The notes under the pieces: generated by a model
What the model was told of the DNA's origin: nothing
The model's input: only the letters and a program-made list of their open reading frames with translations
The model's database searches: none
Position numbers and translations under genes: made by a program
Assembly: GCF_900184965.1 (NCBI RefSeq)
Contig: NZ_FXYA01000173.1
Location: 1 to 64,000, forward strand
Direction of reading: 5' to 3'
Source: Akkermansia muciniphila
Lineage (GTDB): Bacteria > Verrucomicrobiota > Verrucomicrobiia > Verrucomicrobiales > Akkermansiaceae
Length of the DNA stretch: 64,000 bases
In this document: positions 48,394 through 58,148 of the stretch, one piece after another
Position numbering within the stretch: position 1 is the stretch's first letter
Layout: each line of letters begins with the position of its first letter

Positions 48394-49770
48394 ATGCCCA
48401 AGCTTTACATCAAAACTTACGGCTGCCAGATGAACGAACGGGACTCCGAGCAGGTGGCCCGCATGTTCGTGCAGAAGGGCTACACCATGACGGACCGCGA
48501 GGATGAGGCGGACGTCATCCTGTTCAATTCCTGTTCCATCCGGGAGCAGGCGGAACAAAAGGCACTTGGGAAAATGGGGCTTCTGGCCAAGCAGCAACGG
48601 CACCGTCCGCATGTAGTGTACGGCATGATGGGCTGCATGGCCCAAAGTAAAAAAGAGGAACTGTTCAAGGAACTGCCGCGGCTGGATCTCGTGGTCGGCA
48701 CCCAGAAATACCACCGCGTGTTTGAACATGTGGACGGCATTCTGCGCGCGCGCCAGGAACGCCGCATGGATGAGTTGCAAACCGCCTTTTCCGGCACGCA
48801 TGTGTGCGATGTGGCGGAAGAGGCGGACTCCCAGAACCGCATCCGGGACCACCTGAATCCCGGCGCGCGCTCCACGGCGTATGTCTCCATCATGCAGGGG
48901 TGCGAAATGAAGTGCGCCTACTGCATCGTCCCCTACACCCGCGGCGCAGAACGCAGCCGCCCCATCCGGGACGTGGTGGATGAAGTAAAGATGCTGGCGG
49001 ACGCCGGCGTGAAGGAAGTCACGCTGCTGGGCCAGATCGTCAACCGGTACGGCAGGCAGATGGAAACGGCAGACGGCAAGGGCGGCTTCGTCCAGCTGCT
49101 GGAAGCCGTGCATGAAGTGGAAGGCATCCGGCGCATCCGCTTCGTCTCCCCGCATCCCATCGGTTTCCGCCAGGATCTGGTGCAGGCGTTCACCTATCTT
49201 CCCAAGTTGTGCAGCCATATTCATTTCCCGATGCAGAGCGGCAGCGACCGCATTCTGAAAATGATGCGCAGGCCGTACAGGAATGAAACCTATCTGGACC
49301 TTTGCTCCCGGATGAAACAGGCACGCCCGGATTTGTCCATCACCACGGATATCATCGTGGGCTTCCCGGGAGAAACGGAGGAGGATTACCTGCTGACCAG
49401 GCAGGCCGTGGAACAGGTCCAGTTTGACAACGCGTTCATTTTCCGCTATTCCCCGCGCCGCGGCACGCCCGCCGCCGTTATGGAGAATCAGATTCCGGAG
49501 GAAGTGAAGGAAGCGCGCAACCAGGACCTTCTGGCCGTAGTCAATGAAATAGCCATCCGGAAAAACCGGGATCTGGTAGGCACCGTGCAGGAAGTTCTTC
49601 TGGAAGGGCCGTCCAAAACGAATGCGGCGCGCCTCTCCGGCCGGACCTCCCAGAACAAGCCCGTCATGGTGGATGCCGCCCCTGACCTGGCGGGAGAACT
49701 CCTTCCCATCCGCATTGAGGAAAGCACGGGATTCACCCTGTACGGCGTTCCATGCCCCTCCAGGGGATGA
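48394..49770 (+). CDS. miaB: tRNA-2-methylthio-N6-dimethylallyladenosine synthase MiaB
   Basis: Radical-SAM methylthiotransferase acting on A37 of tRNAs. 458 residues. N-terminal MTTase domain with Cys ligands (KTYGCQMNE, FNSCSIREQAE, GCMAQSKK), a radical-SAM domain with GCEMKCAYCIVPYTRG near 156, and a C-terminal TRAM domain (VLLEGPSKTNAARLSGRT). Start at ATG 48394, where KLYIKTYGCQMN fits the family N-terminus. Its 3' end overlaps the convergent comEC gene by 38 bp. The two 8-bp and 15-bp spacings make it part of an operon with the lipoprotein and the methyltransferase. Confidence 0.95.
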   Translation: MPKLYIKTYGCQMNERDSEQVARMFVQKGYTMTDREDEADVILFNSCSIREQAEQKALGKMGLLAKQQRHRPHVVYGMMGCMAQSKKEELFKELPRLDLVVGTQKYHRVFEHVDGILRARQERRMDELQTAFSGTHVCDVAEEADSQNRIRDHLNPGARSTAYVSIMQGCEMKCAYCIVPYTRGAERSRPIRDVVDEVKMLADAGVKEVTLLGQIVNRYGRQMETADGKGGFVQLLEAVHEVEGIRRIRFVSPHPIGFRQDLVQAFTYLPKLCSHIHFPMQSGSDRILKMMRRPYRNETYLDLCSRMKQARPDLSITTDIIVGFPGETEEDYLLTRQAVEQVQFDNAFIFRYSPRRGTPAAVMENQIPEEVKEARNQDLLAVVNEIAIRKNRDLVGTVQEVLLEGPSKTNAARLSGRTSQNKPVMVDAAPDLAGELLPIRIEESTGFTLYGVPCPSRG

Positions 49771-51847
49771 TTCGCACGTCCTTTTCCTCCATCCGCAGAT
49801 AGAGGGTTCCGGTTTCCCGGAGACGGTACACGGCTGTTCCCTCCGGAACGGGGCATTCATGCTCCGTCGCGAAAATGACCGCGCGGGCACCTGTGGCCCT
49901 GATCCACGCAGCGCTGTCCACCGGGTCGCGCGGATGATGCCCGATGAGCAATACATCCGCCCGCGGTGTTTCCTCCGCGCGCGCCAGGGAGGAAAACCCG
50001 GCATTCCCTATCATCAGGAACCGCCGCCCGCGGCATTCCCATGACAACACCCGGCTCCGGTCCTGACGGATTCCCGTACGCAGCGGTACAGGAAAATCTT
50101 CCAGCACAAGTTCATTGCCCGGCCGTAACCTCCATTGCTGGACGGGACATTCCCCGGACTCCGCGCCCCAGTGCCGGATTCCGGGATATTCCTTCTCCAG
50201 TTCCTTCTCCCCGGCCCGTTCCGCCTTGCCGTTTCCGCAGCACAGCATGCCGCAGGGCCGGATACTGCGCGCCTTCAGCACGGGAAGGAGGGTGTACCGC
50301 ACCGCATCTTCCGTCCCGCTTCCCACAACCAATGCGGGATTGGAAATGACTGCGGACCAAGCGTCCTTCTGCAAGGGAACGATCACAGCTTCATTTTCCC
50401 CGGAAGGCGGTGCGAAAGAAAGATAACTGTACGGCAGGGAAGCCACTTCCCCGGCTACGGCCAGCATGGCGGACGCCAACCAGGAAGCGGCCGTATTGCA
50501 AACATGCAGCATCCACGGGCACCACGCGAACATCAGCCCGGACAGGGAAACGCCCATCAGGGGAAAGACAAGCACGCTCAGGCACAAATTAGTCAAGGGA
50601 GCATACAGGTTCCAGGTTCCGAAGTGCCATGCCGTCAGGGGAATGGAGGCCAGCCACGCCCCCACGGAGACAATCAGCGCGCCGCGGCCTGCTTTTTCCA
50701 GCCGCACCAGGAATCTTTCCCGCGCATGGTAAATCCGGGGAGGAATGAACGGGTCCGGCGACCACAGGGGCTTTTCCCGGCTGAGCCATCCCGCCAGGCA
50801 GGCAATGACGGCAAAAACGCAGAAAGAAAGCTGGAACCCCGGCTGGAAAACCTGGAGCGGGTTCATCAAGCAGAGGAGGATGAAAGCGAGCGCCAGAATA
50901 TTAGCCGGATGCCCCTTTCTGCGCAGCACGAACGCCAGAAGCCAGACTGACGCCATGATGAACGCCCGCAGGGCGGAAGCGGACATCCCGGTCACGAACA
51001 CATACACCGCCAGCAACAGGATGCAGGCCAGCCGGGCCGCACGGGGACGCACATGCAGAAGCTTCAGCATACCCAGAACCAGCATGGCGGCTACGCCCAC
51101 ATGCATGCCGCTGACGGCGAATACATGCATGCAGCCGCTTTCCAGAAACTTCGCCATCGTTTCCGGCCTCGCGTCCGTCTTGTCCCCAAGCACGGCGGAA
51201 ACCATCACCTGCCGGGCCTCATCATCCGGAGGCGCGCCTTCCCTGAGCAGGGAGGCGGCCCTTTCCCGGAGCCGCAGGGAAAAAGCCCGGAAACGGCTGC
51301 GCCAGTCTCCGGGGCCGTCCCGGCAGTACTCATCCAGCCGGATTCCGGCGATGATGCCGTGCAGGTAACCCCACCGCTCCCGGTCAAAGATGCCGGGACC
51401 GCACGGCGCCTGAAGCGGATACGCCTCTCCTTTAATCCGGTAATGTTCCCCTGCCTCCAGAGGGCAGGCCCCGTCACGGGAGGAAACCGCGTACAGCCAC
51501 CGGGAACCATCCGGACGAAACAACACGGATTTTCCGGAAACAGCCTCAACGGAGCCTTCCATCACCATGGCTCTCCCCGCTTCCACGGGAACGCCTGCGT
51601 ATTCCCGTTCATACGCGAAAAGATAAATGGCGGCCCACATCGCCAGGGCAGCGGCAAGCAACCCCATGGAGGGCGCATGTAAAAAACACGGCAGCGCCGC
51701 CAGACAGAAACATGGAAGCCAGAACCAAAGGGAAACATCCATGGCCGCGCAAGCGCACAGCAGGGACAAAGCCGGAATCAGCAAGGGAGCAGATGCCGTC
51801 ATCCGTTCCGGCCACGGACGCAGCGTACGCCGAACCTCTTCTTCCAT
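49733..51847 (-). CDS. comEC: ComEC/Rec2-family competence protein with degenerate C-terminal domain
   Basis: Inner-membrane DNA-uptake channel protein, 704 residues. N-terminal helices and a DUF4131-like OB region (about 60-190) lead to the ComEC core: LESGCMHVFAVSGMHVGVAAML near 235, VTGMSASALRAFIMASVWLLAF near 280, PGFQLSFCVFAV near 333, and ASIPLTAWHFGTWNLYAPLTNL near 405. The C-terminal 200 residues are metallo-beta-lactamase-like in position, but HxHxDH is not seen. Start ATG at 51847. It is 12 bp after the YhaM-like gene. Whether natural competence works here is unknown. Confidence 0.85.
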   Translation of the reverse strand: MEEEVRRTLRPWPERMTASAPLLIPALSLLCACAAMDVSLWFWLPCFCLAALPCFLHAPSMGLLAAALAMWAAIYLFAYEREYAGVPVEAGRAMVMEGSVEAVSGKSVLFRPDGSRWLYAVSSRDGACPLEAGEHYRIKGEAYPLQAPCGPGIFDRERWGYLHGIIAGIRLDEYCRDGPGDWRSRFRAFSLRLRERAASLLREGAPPDDEARQVMVSAVLGDKTDARPETMAKFLESGCMHVFAVSGMHVGVAAMLVLGMLKLLHVRPRAARLACILLLAVYVFVTGMSASALRAFIMASVWLLAFVLRRKGHPANILALAFILLCLMNPLQVFQPGFQLSFCVFAVIACLAGWLSREKPLWSPDPFIPPRIYHARERFLVRLEKAGRGALIVSVGAWLASIPLTAWHFGTWNLYAPLTNLCLSVLVFPLMGVSLSGLMFAWCPWMLHVCNTAASWLASAMLAVAGEVASLPYSYLSFAPPSGENEAVIVPLQKDAWSAVISNPALVVGSGTEDAVRYTLLPVLKARSIRPCGMLCCGNGKAERAGEKELEKEYPGIRHWGAESGECPVQQWRLRPGNELVLEDFPVPLRTGIRQDRSRVLSWECRGRRFLMIGNAGFSSLARAEETPRADVLLIGHHPRDPVDSAAWIRATGARAVIFATEHECPVPEGTAVYRLRETGTLYLRMEEKDVRIIPWRGMERRTG

Positions 51848-51859
51848 GCAGGGAGCACC

Positions 51860-52924
51860 TTACGGCAGAGCGTCTTCGCCGTCCGGCTCCAGAGGGAGAA
51901 CGGAAGGCAGCGGAAGAACAACGTTGGCAGGCAGGGGGGCCTTGCGCTGGAGCACTCTGGGAGCCAGGGCCTCGCTCGTCTCATAAGCCCCGCGGAACAT
52001 TTCCAGCTTGGCGTCCAGATTGTCGATGTAATGCAGGGCCACCGCCTCCGGCGTTTTGGGGAACACGGGGGAGCCGAAGGCAAGTTCCCCGTGATGGGAA
52101 GCAATCAGGTGCAGCAGGTGCATGCGCACGTCCGGTGAAGGAGGGTCCAGCGTCTTCCAGGAATCCGCCTCCGGAAGGGACATGATGCGCTTCCACAAAT
52201 TGTTGACCAGTTCAATGCCCAGCGGAATATGGCCCAGCAGTTCCCCGGCCTCCGAGTAAGGCATCGTAAAATCCTCCTTCGGGTAGCAGTTTTCCCACAA
52301 CTTCCCGCAGTCGTGGAACAGGCACCCGGCCAGCAGAAGGTCACGGTTCAGCCCCGGATTCGCCTGACAGACGGCAGAAGCCGTGCGCATCATCCCCGCC
52401 ACATGCTCCACCAGCCCGCCGCGGCGGGCGTGATGGTAGGTGCGGGCGGCGGCGGCGCGCTGGAGGCGTTCCCCGAATTGCTCAATGAATTCAATGCACA
52501 GGGCGCGTATGCGCGGATCATTCATGCCCTTGATGAACATGCAGATTTCCTTCAGATCAGCCTCCTGTTTTTTCTTCAAGGTTCCGGAACCGGCCAGAAA
52601 GCTTTCCTTCTCCTGTTCGTCCAGCAACCGCACGTCCAGATCGGAAACCTCCATGCCGAACCCACCCTTGGCCCATTGGCCGCGCAGGCTCACGAAACTG
52701 CGGAGGGGCAGCGAAGCGAGCGTCCGGAACCAGGGTTTATCCTCCCACACCTTCAATCCCATGGTCCCTTCCGCATCGGCAAAAGACACATCCAGATACG
52801 GCTTGTTGCCCTTGGTCATCTTCTGCGCGCACTGGGCGATCTGGGCAAAAACTTCCGCTTCAACCTGGCCTTCCGCGGCCAGCTTGCCCAACTCCATGAG
52901 GCTGACTTGTTCCATGCGTGCCAT
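51860..52924 (-). CDS. YhaM-like OB/HD-domain 3'-5' exoribonuclease
   Basis: A 354-residue protein of the YhaM/CvfC family. N-terminal OB-fold (about 1-95: EAEVFAQIAQCAQKMTKGNKPYLDVSF) for nucleic-acid binding, then an HD phosphohydrolase domain with HHARRGGLVEHVAGM (near 158), the HD pair in LAGCLFHDCGKLWENCYP, and LIASHHGELAFGSPVFPKTPEA. YhaM proteins are Mn-dependent 3'-5' exonucleases. Start set at ATG 52924, which follows a purine-rich stretch; ATG 52951 is also possible. Likely an operon with comEC. Confidence 0.83.
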   Translation of the reverse strand: MARMEQVSLMELGKLAAEGQVEAEVFAQIAQCAQKMTKGNKPYLDVSFADAEGTMGLKVWEDKPWFRTLASLPLRSFVSLRGQWAKGGFGMEVSDLDVRLLDEQEKESFLAGSGTLKKKQEADLKEICMFIKGMNDPRIRALCIEFIEQFGERLQRAAAARTYHHARRGGLVEHVAGMMRTASAVCQANPGLNRDLLLAGCLFHDCGKLWENCYPKEDFTMPYSEAGELLGHIPLGIELVNNLWKRIMSLPEADSWKTLDPPSPDVRMHLLHLIASHHGELAFGSPVFPKTPEAVALHYIDNLDAKLEMFRGAYETSEALAPRVLQRKAPLPANVVLPLPSVLPLEPDGEDALP

Positions 52925-53198
52925 CTTGCCCCTCTTCCCTCCATCCGTCAAGAAAACGCGGGAGGACTACGATAATAAAAAAAGGAAACCGCTTATTTTC
53001 CCAATACGTCCAGCCCGGCAACGGCAACATGGCTGCCGTAGTCAACCGGGTTACATCCATGACCCATAATCACTATCGTTTTAACTCCCCGTACGTTCCT
53101 GTCGGTCTTATTCTTTCCCATCAAGTCATGCAGGCCTTTTAGTCTCTCTTCCTCTCCGCGGCATTGCTAAACTTCCTTCCCATTCCGAACCTACCGCC

Positions 53199-54032
53199 AT
53201 GCCATACATCGGATGCCACCTCTCCTCCGCAAAAGGTTATGAAGCCATGGGCCGAGTTGCCCTCTCCATCGGCGCCAATACTTTTCAGTTCTTCACCCGT
53301 AATCCGCGGGGGAGCAAAGCCAAAGCTATTGACGAACAAGATATTGCCTGTTTTCTGGAATTAGCGCGGAACAACGGATTCGGAACGCTGCTGGCACACG
53401 CCCCCTACACGCTGAACCCCTGTTCCGCAGACCCCGGCGTCGCCCGTTTTGCGGCCCAAGTGCTGAAAGAGGATCTGGAACTCATGGAACATCTGCCGGG
53501 AAATCTTTATAACTTCCATCCCGGCTGCCATGTAGGTCAGGGAGCGGAAAAAGGCATTGAACTGGTGGCGGACCAATTAAACGGCGTGCTTTCTCCGGAA
53601 CAAAAGACCATTGTTCTGCTGGAAACAATGTCCGGCAAGGGAAGCGAAGTCGGCCGGACCTTTGAAGAACTGGCCGCCATTATGGAGCGGGTGGACCTGA
53701 AGGACAAGCTGGGCGTATGCCTGGATACCTGCCATGTTTATTCCGCCGGATATGATATCGTCAACAGACTGGATTCCGTACTGGAACATTTCGACGCCGT
53801 TCTGGGCCTGGAACGCCTGCGCGCCATCCACCTGAACGACAGCATGACGCCCTTCTCCTCCTTCAAGGACCGCCATGAAACCATCGGCAAGGGTTCCCTG
53901 GGAGAACAGGCCTTCATCAACATCATCAACCATCCCGTTCTGCGGGAATTGCCCTTTTTCCTGGAAACGCCCAGGGACGATGCCGGGCACGGCGAAGAAA
54001 TAACGTGGCTGAAGGAACATTACCTCAACTGA
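53199..54032 (+). CDS. nfo: Endonuclease IV (apurinic/apyrimidinic)
   Basis: Zinc-dependent TIM-barrel AP endonuclease of base-excision repair, 277 residues as usual. Motifs: [11 protein letters not shown] near 4, QFFTRNPRG near 30, [10 protein letters not shown] near 65, [11 protein letters not shown] near 105, [14 protein letters not shown] near 142, [15 protein letters not shown] near 174, [22 protein letters not shown] near 213, and FFLETP near 254. These contain the metal-binding His, Asp and Glu residues. Alone on its strand; the gap upstream from 52925 (274 bp) shows no gene. Confidence 0.95.
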   Translation: MPYIGCHLSSAKGYEAMGRVALSIGANTFQFFTRNPRGSKAKAIDEQDIACFLELARNNGFGTLLAHAPYTLNPCSADPGVARFAAQVLKEDLELMEHLPGNLYNFHPGCHVGQGAEKGIELVADQLNGVLSPEQKTIVLLETMSGKGSEVGRTFEELAAIMERVDLKDKLGVCLDTCHVYSAGYDIVNRLDSVLEHFDAVLGLERLRAIHLNDSMTPFSSFKDRHETIGKGSLGEQAFINIINHPVLRELPFFLETPRDDAGHGEEITWLKEHYLN

Positions 54033-54264
54033 CCCTCCGCCAAGGTGTTCCCGTACTGATTGAACTCCATTCTGCGACAACGGATTCGGCCTGTTCCGGC
54101 CCTTTTGCCGGAACCGGTATCAAGCAACGTCACCCCCCCGGCCGCCGCGAGGGGCGCGGGGCTTTTTCATTCTCCGGAGGTAACTGCATCCTTTTCTTTG
54201 GAACAAAATATGCCATGCTGGCCTTTTGGATTCCTCCCTGCCGACCAGTTTCCCGTTCCGCGCC

Positions 54265-55764
54265 ATGTCTGCCCGCTTCTTCCTGCCCGCACGCCTTCCG
54301 CTATGCGCGGGACTGTTGTACCTGGCGCTGCCCCTACTCCTTTTTCTGCAGGGATGGGTATATCCGGTCTTTTCCGCGCCGCTTTGCGCCGCACTGGCAT
54401 ACGGGCTGTACGCCTGCGCCCGGCATCTTCCGGCGCAAAGGCTTTCGTTAAGCGGGCGCGGATTGGCCGTGCTGGGTCTCCTCTCCTTCTTCTGCCTGAT
54501 GCTGGTTCTGTTGTGCGGATTCACGGGCCACTGCCAGCAACACGCGGATTTTATCATCCGCAATGCCGTTTATGAACGCCTTGCAGCAAATTCCTGGCCT
54601 CTCGTCACGGAGGACGGACATCATTTCATCTACTACCTGGGCCATTGGCTGCCTCCGGCGCTGGCGGCCTCTTTCTGCCCGGCCTCATGGGCTCCCTGGC
54701 TGCTGGCCCTGTGGACCTTCCTTGGACTGGAACTGGCGCTGCTGGCGGCAGCCGTCCGCTGGGGAATACGGAAGACGGCCCGCTGGGCGCTGATCCTCCT
54801 CTGCCTCGGCTCTCCGGCAGCGGCGCCGGACTGCCTGGGAATTCCCCTCTCCTCCCTGTTTACGGAATACAATGCCCAGATGGTCCTGTTGATCGGCATG
54901 CCCGTCCAGCTCTTCAACACATTCAACCATGCTGTTCCGGCACTATTGTGTGCCGTATTCGTCCTGACGCGCTCCCTGTCTCCCTCCGGATACTATCTCG
55001 CAGGGGCGTTTCTGCTGCCGTCCTCCCCGCTGGGCGCTCTTCTGCTCCTTCCGTATATGGCGTATGAAACCCTGTTCCGCTGCCCGCCGGCACGGCAACC
55101 GCTTTCCCGTCTCCGTTCCCTTCTGAGCCAGCCGGTTTTCTGGCTCGCCGCCCTGTGCACGGCCGTCATGGCCGTTTTTTACTCCCATTTGGACGGGGGA
55201 GGACAGTTCTCCTGCCTGTTTGACGCAAACTATGCGGAAATTTACCACTACGGACAGCAACGGCTTCTGCTCCATCCCGGTTCCGTCAAATACGCCAGCT
55301 TCCTGCTGGCCCTGGCCCTGGGAATTCTGCTGCCGGGGGCGCTCCTCTACCCCAAATGCCGGAAAAACCCGTTGTACTACATCACGCTGGGCATGATGGC
55401 AGGCAGCCTCTTTTTCCGCACGGGCATCATGAACAACGAACTTCTCTTTAAAGCTCCGGCCGTCCTCTATCCCTTCCTTTCCCTGCTCTTTCTCCGGGCC
55501 CTCCGCCGGGGAAGCGTGAAATACCGGACCCTCCTGATTCTCTATCTGGGCTTTTCCGCCCTCCCGAACCTGCAATGCGCCATGGAAAAAGCGGGAACAT
55601 TCTCCACCCGGGCAGACCTCATGCAGAAACATTGGCAGACGTCCGACGGCATTCTTGGCAGCCCGGACACTCCCATCCACCGCCAGTTCATGAAAAAGGA
55701 CGGCCACCCCCTTCCCTCCTGGCTATTCAAAACCGGAATAACGCCGCAATCACGGCGGCAATAA
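54265..55764 (+). CDS. Polytopic membrane protein, paralogue B
   Basis: A 499-residue multi-helix membrane protein. It shares with the 44467 protein the early block QQHADFIIRNAVYERL, the WPLVTEDGHHFIYYLGHWLPPALAA region, SSPLGALLLLPY, and NELLFKAPAVLYPFLSLLFL. Start at ATG 54265; the earlier TTG at 54226 would add a stretch with no sense. The shared spacing and order show common ancestry. A GT-C-like glycosyltransferase or polymerase role is a guess from the layout. Its stop abuts the convergent SWIM gene (stop-to-stop with no gap). Confidence 0.65.
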   Translation: MSARFFLPARLPLCAGLLYLALPLLLFLQGWVYPVFSAPLCAALAYGLYACARHLPAQRLSLSGRGLAVLGLLSFFCLMLVLLCGFTGHCQQHADFIIRNAVYERLAANSWPLVTEDGHHFIYYLGHWLPPALAASFCPASWAPWLLALWTFLGLELALLAAAVRWGIRKTARWALILLCLGSPAAAPDCLGIPLSSLFTEYNAQMVLLIGMPVQLFNTFNHAVPALLCAVFVLTRSLSPSGYYLAGAFLLPSSPLGALLLLPYMAYETLFRCPPARQPLSRLRSLLSQPVFWLAALCTAVMAVFYSHLDGGGQFSCLFDANYAEIYHYGQQRLLLHPGSVKYASFLLALALGILLPGALLYPKCRKNPLYYITLGMMAGSLFFRTGIMNNELLFKAPAVLYPFLSLLFLRALRRGSVKYRTLLILYLGFSALPNLQCAMEKAGTFSTRADLMQKHWQTSDGILGSPDTPIHRQFMKKDGHPLPSWLFKTGITPQSRRQ

Positions 55765-56454
55765 TCAGTCCAGGCTGATGCCGAATATATCCGAAAGGGA
55801 ACCGGCATCCATATCCAGTGCGTCCTCTCCTCCGGGAACGAGTTCCGGAGCCTTCGGAATCAAAACGGAGGCGTCCATTCCGCGCAGGGTAAACAGCAAT
55901 TCCGGCTGCTTATCCAGCATCACGCCAAAAGCGTACAGGGCTGCGGCCGCATGCTTGCACAAATCCGCCCAATCCGGGCAGGAACAGGAAAAACGCCACT
56001 CTTCCGGCGCGGGGAACAGGCCGCCTTCCGGCGCACACAGGATTTCCAGCAGCTCGGAAGACAAATTCCCTTTCAACAGATCAATCCAGGAACCGATCTG
56101 TCCGGCGCACCGTGCGCGCAGCCGGGTAAGCGCCTCTTCATCCGGGGGGCAGGCCTGGATGCGAACCTCATACAAATGTTCACCCATCACCAGCGCGTCA
56201 ATGCGGCCGGGGAGCGTTTTAAGATCCAGAACACAGCCATAGCGCAGGTAGGTTCTGCCGGGGGCCAGCCGCATCCCGTACACCTCGCACGCGGACAGGC
56301 TCTTCATCCATTCTTTCCCCCAGAAACTTTTCGCCAGAGTGCGCCCGGAAGCCGTCACGGGATGCAATTCCACCCCTTTCGCGGCCAGCTCCGCGGCTTT
56401 TTTCTCTGCGCGTTTCCGCAAATCCGCCCGCTTCAGAGGCATTTCGTCATCCAT
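55765..56454 (-). CDS. SWIM zinc-finger protein
   Basis: A 229-residue cytosolic protein. Residues about 156-170 hold the SWIM motif CxCx(n)CxH as CSCPDWADLCKH, which binds zinc and mediates DNA or protein contacts. The N-terminal region has SFWGKEWMKSLSACEVYGMRLAPGRTYLR, as in SWIM proteins linked to SNF2 helicases, but no helicase gene is next to it. The C-terminus is acidic. Start at ATG 56454; an earlier GTG at 56460 is less likely. Confidence 0.8.
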   Translation of the reverse strand: MDDEMPLKRADLRKRAEKKAAELAAKGVELHPVTASGRTLAKSFWGKEWMKSLSACEVYGMRLAPGRTYLRYGCVLDLKTLPGRIDALVMGEHLYEVRIQACPPDEEALTRLRARCAGQIGSWIDLLKGNLSSELLEILCAPEGGLFPAPEEWRFSCSCPDWADLCKHAAAALYAFGVMLDKQPELLFTLRGMDASVLIPKAPELVPGGEDALDMDAGSLSDIFGISLD

Positions 56455-56635
56455 ACACACGGCACTATAATAACATATTCACTCCCGTCCACCACAGGGA
56501 AAAAACAGCCATGCGCCGTTTCTCTTTTCCCGGCTCCACTCCAGTTTTTCAGGCATGCGGATCTTTCCCAGCTCTACGGAATCTGCTTCTATTACCCATT
56601 TCAGGCTTTCAAAACGGAAGCTCCTGGGGCACAAC

Positions 56636-58012
56636 ATGGGGGTCATGTGGAAAGGCAGATTTTCTAAACCAACCGCTGATCTGGTTCAACGCTACGGCGA
56701 ATCCGTCTCCTACGACTGGAGACTGTTCCGCCAGGACATTGCCGGATCCATCGCCCATGCGCGGGCCCAGCTCAAGGCAGGCCTGCTTTCGCAGGAAGAA
56801 TTCAACGCCATTGAATCCGGCCTGAAAGACATCCTGAAAGACATTGAAGCAGGCAATTTCTCGTGGAGCCGGGAACTGGAGGACGTGCACATGAACATTG
56901 AAAGCGAACTCACCCGGCGCATCGGCGCTCCGGGCGCCAAGCTGCATACCGCACGCTCCCGCAATGACCAGGTGGCTACGGACACGCGGCTTTACTGCCG
57001 GGCGGAAATTGATGAAATCCTTGGAAAAGTGCGCCATCTGCAGCGGGCCCTGGTCATGAAGGCGAAGGAATACGCGGATGCCATGATGCCGGGCTATACT
57101 CACCTGCAACGCGCCCAGCCCGTCACCATGGGCCATCACCTGCTGGCTTACGTGGAAATGCTGGACCGGGATGCGGACCGCCTCAAGGACTGCCGCAGGC
57201 GCCTGAACATCTCCCCGCTCGGTTCCGGAGCCATCGCAGGCTCCACCATCTGCCTGGACCGCCACGGAATTGCCGTGGAACTGGGGTTCGACGCAGTTAC
57301 AGAAAATTCCATGGATGCGATTGCCGACCGGGATTACATCATGGAAATCCTTTTTGACCTGGCCGTGGTCGGAGCCCATCTCTCCCGCATGAGCGAGGAC
57401 GTCATCCTGTGGTGCACGGCGGAATTCGGCTTCGCATCCTTGTCCGACGCCCATACGACGGGTTCTTCCCTGATGCCCCAGAAGAAAAATCCGGACGTCG
57501 CGGAACTCACCCGCGGAAAGACGGGGCGGCTGTACGGCAACCTCACCGCCGTCATGGTGGCCGTCAAAGGGCTTCCCCTGACTTACAACCGCGACCTTCA
57601 GGAAGACAAGGAACCCCTGTTCGATTCCATTGACACGGTCAAGCTGGCCCTGGACGTCAATGCGGAAATGATAGCCGCCATGACGGTGAACACGGCCCGG
57701 GCCCGGGAAGCGGCGTCCGATCCCATGCTGCTGGCCACAGACCTGGCGGATTATCTGGTACGCCGCGGCGTCCCCTTCCGGAAGGCCCATGAGCTGGTCG
57801 GGAAGGCAGTCGCCATGAGCATCTCCACGGGCACGCCTCTCAACAAGCTGAGCGATGAACAGTTCGCTTCCATTTCAGATGCATACGGAACAGACGCGCG
57901 CGACGTATTTGAATTGACAAAAGCCTTCGCCCAGCGTACCAACCCGGGGGCTCCCAATTCCGACAACACCCGCCGCCGCATCGCCTACTGGGAAGGCATC
58001 CTTTCCAAGTAA
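56636..58012 (+). CDS. argH: Argininosuccinate lyase
   Basis: Cleaves argininosuccinate to arginine and fumarate, the last step of arginine synthesis. 458 residues of the fumarase/aspartase superfamily. Signatures: WKGRFSKPTADLVQRYGESV at the N-terminus, HTARSRNDQVATDTRL near 110, MPGYTHLQRAQPV near 152, and the catalytic-serine signature GSSLMPQKKNPD near 279. Start ATG 56636; ATG 56645 (three codons later) is equally plausible. The end of argininosuccinate production is here while argD is at 18605; other arg genes lie outside. Confidence 0.93.
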   Translation: MGVMWKGRFSKPTADLVQRYGESVSYDWRLFRQDIAGSIAHARAQLKAGLLSQEEFNAIESGLKDILKDIEAGNFSWSRELEDVHMNIESELTRRIGAPGAKLHTARSRNDQVATDTRLYCRAEIDEILGKVRHLQRALVMKAKEYADAMMPGYTHLQRAQPVTMGHHLLAYVEMLDRDADRLKDCRRRLNISPLGSGAIAGSTICLDRHGIAVELGFDAVTENSMDAIADRDYIMEILFDLAVVGAHLSRMSEDVILWCTAEFGFASLSDAHTTGSSLMPQKKNPDVAELTRGKTGRLYGNLTAVMVAVKGLPLTYNRDLQEDKEPLFDSIDTVKLALDVNAEMIAAMTVNTARAREAASDPMLLATDLADYLVRRGVPFRKAHELVGKAVAMSISTGTPLNKLSDEQFASISDAYGTDARDVFELTKAFAQRTNPGAPNSDNTRRRIAYWEGILSK

Positions 58013-58148
58013 CGCCGCCTGCGGAGGCGGACGGGAACAAAGAGAGCCTGCCGTCCGTCTCCGCGGCGCGCTTCCGGGTGCAGGAAGGGGACGCTTCAAC
58101 CCCGCTGGCGGCGGCATCCACCGCAGCCAGCCAACCATCCCGGCAGCC

